Shown here: positions 4,443 through 5,109 of the stretch, piece by piece
How the letters are laid out: each line of letters starts with the position of its first letter
Numbering within the stretch: the first letter of the stretch is position 1
Assembly: GCA_016463265.1 (NCBI GenBank)
Contig: JAEMRP010000074.1
Location: 1-5,109, forward strand
Length of the DNA: 5,109 nt
Source of the DNA: Microbacteriaceae bacterium
GTDB taxonomy: Bacteria; Actinomycetota; Actinomycetes; Actinomycetales; Microbacteriaceae
Direction: 5' to 3'
Notes under the pieces: generated by a model
Seen by the model: the letters and a program-made list of their open reading frames with translations, nothing else
Database searches by the model: none
Told to the model about the DNA's origin: nothing
Program-made: the position numbers and the translations under genes

Positions 4443-5109
4443 AATATGTTCGGTCAATGACGCGCGAGGCGAATCGGGCGAGTGAGTTCTTGGGCAGTCC
4501 GTCGGGAAGAATGTCGAGGGCGTCGACCGCCTCTGTTGCCCAGCGACGTGCACTCGCGATGGTTTCCGCCGTGTGGCGACTCCCGCGCAGTTCGTCCATT
4601 AACAGGGCAAAGGCCACGGCGTCACCTGATTCGATTGCGACATCAATGCGTTGGACGAGCGATCGGGATTCGGCGTCGTCCGCCGCACGCGCCAAAAGGA
4701 TTGGGAGCGTCGCGACACCGTTTCGGACATCGTTGCCTTTTTCTTTGCCTGTTTCACCACCGTCGAGATCGAGGACGTCGTCGATGATCTGAAAGGCGAC
4801 TCCGATTTTTTCACCAAACTCGCGGAGCGGTTCGAAGTACTCTCGCGGCGCACCCGACGTCATCAAACCGACAACCGCACTCGAGGCAATCAGGGATCCC
4901 GTCTTGTCCGCGAGTACCTGAAGATAGTGGGCAACCGCGTCCGCGTCGTTTTGAGGTCCGGTCGTTTCATGCAACTGGCCAAGGCACAAACGTTCAAAGG
5001 TCGCTGCGTGTAAGCGAACCATGTCGTCGCCGAGGGTCGACGCGAGCGAACTCGCACGGGCGAGCAGAAGGTCTCCGGTGATGATAGCCACCGAGTTGGA
5101 CCACACCGT
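4441..5109 (-). CDS. Trans-polyprenyl diphosphate synthase, 5' end outside the window
   Basis: About 222 C-terminal residues are present of a family usually near 330-350 aa. The reading frame is open to the edge, so the true start and the first Asp-rich motif lie beyond 5109. Counting from the GTG codon at 5106, visible family motifs are GDLLLAR (11-17), GQLHET (43-48), KTG (68-70), and the second Asp-rich motif DDVLD (109-113) preceded by FQII. GKEKGNDVRNGVATLP (120-135) is the expected Lys-rich loop after it. The enzyme adds isopentenyl diphosphate units in trans to an allylic primer using Mg2+ held by the two Asp motifs. In actinobacteria such genes often make the menaquinone side chain, which is an inference here because chain length depends mainly on residues upstream of the missing first motif. 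The gene ends 7 bp before fprA and probably forms an operon with it. Confidence 0.93.
   Translation of the reverse strand, partial: TVWSNSVAIITGDLLLARASSLASTLGDDMVRLHAATFERLCLGQLHETTGPQNDADAVAHYLQVLADKTGSLIASSAVVGLMTSGAPREYFEPLREFGEKIGVAFQIIDDVLDLDGGETGKEKGNDVRNGVATLPILLARAADDAESRSLVQRIDVAIESGDAVAFALLMDELRGSRHTAETIASARRWATEAVDALDILPDGLPKNSLARFASRVIDRTY

Noticed and set aside
4434..4553. N-terminal extension of FprA by 40 residues
   Set aside because: It overlaps the polyprenyl synthase coding sequence, lacks family similarity, and a ribosome binding site lies directly before the ATG at 4433.

Overview
The window looks like ordinary chromosome from an actinobacterium. The tRNA-Met and tRNA-Tyr, the FprA-type (adrenodoxin-reductase-like) flavoprotein, the membrane-anchored M23 peptidase and the apparent leaderless starts all suggest this, and Microbacteriaceae is my best guess. 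That placement rests on family recognition and moderately high GC, not on a phylogenetic marker.

Layout from left to right: an elongator tRNA-Met (+, 3-79) abuts the 3' end of a convergent gene for a membrane-anchored M23 (LytM-type) peptidase (-, 81-1238). An inositol-monophosphatase-family gene (-, 1292-2104) lies upstream of it and may be co-transcribed with it. A 119-bp divergent gap then leads to a 54-residue single-pass membrane protein (+, 2224-2388), which is a small open frame of unknown function. It converges on tRNA-Tyr (-, 2422-2503), and an imperfect hairpin terminator lies between the two. A second divergent spacer (2504-2601) carries likely promoters for tRNA-Tyr and for a complete YajQ-family gene (+, 2602-3090). 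YajQ converges on an FprA ferredoxin/NADP reductase gene (-, 3087-4433), and the two share a palindromic TTAA as both stop codons. FprA is preceded by a trans-polyprenyl diphosphate synthase gene (-, 4441 to beyond 5109), cut by the window edge and ending 7 bp before the FprA start.

Functionally, the right side is a two-gene unit, isoprenoid chain synthesis (probably the menaquinone side chain) followed by NADPH-linked electron transfer. The left side combines a sugar/inositol phosphate phosphatase with a cell-wall hydrolase or scaffold. The centre holds tRNA-Tyr and two + strand genes, each with a -10-like hexamer placed so that transcription would begin at the start codon.

I found no mobile element, CRISPR array, defence system or prophage signature, and no evidence of a new multi-gene system. 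The points most worth checking are the unrecognised 54-aa membrane protein, the shared leaderless architecture, the 4-bp convergent stop overlap, and the long cytoplasmic region and CxxC of the M23 protein.
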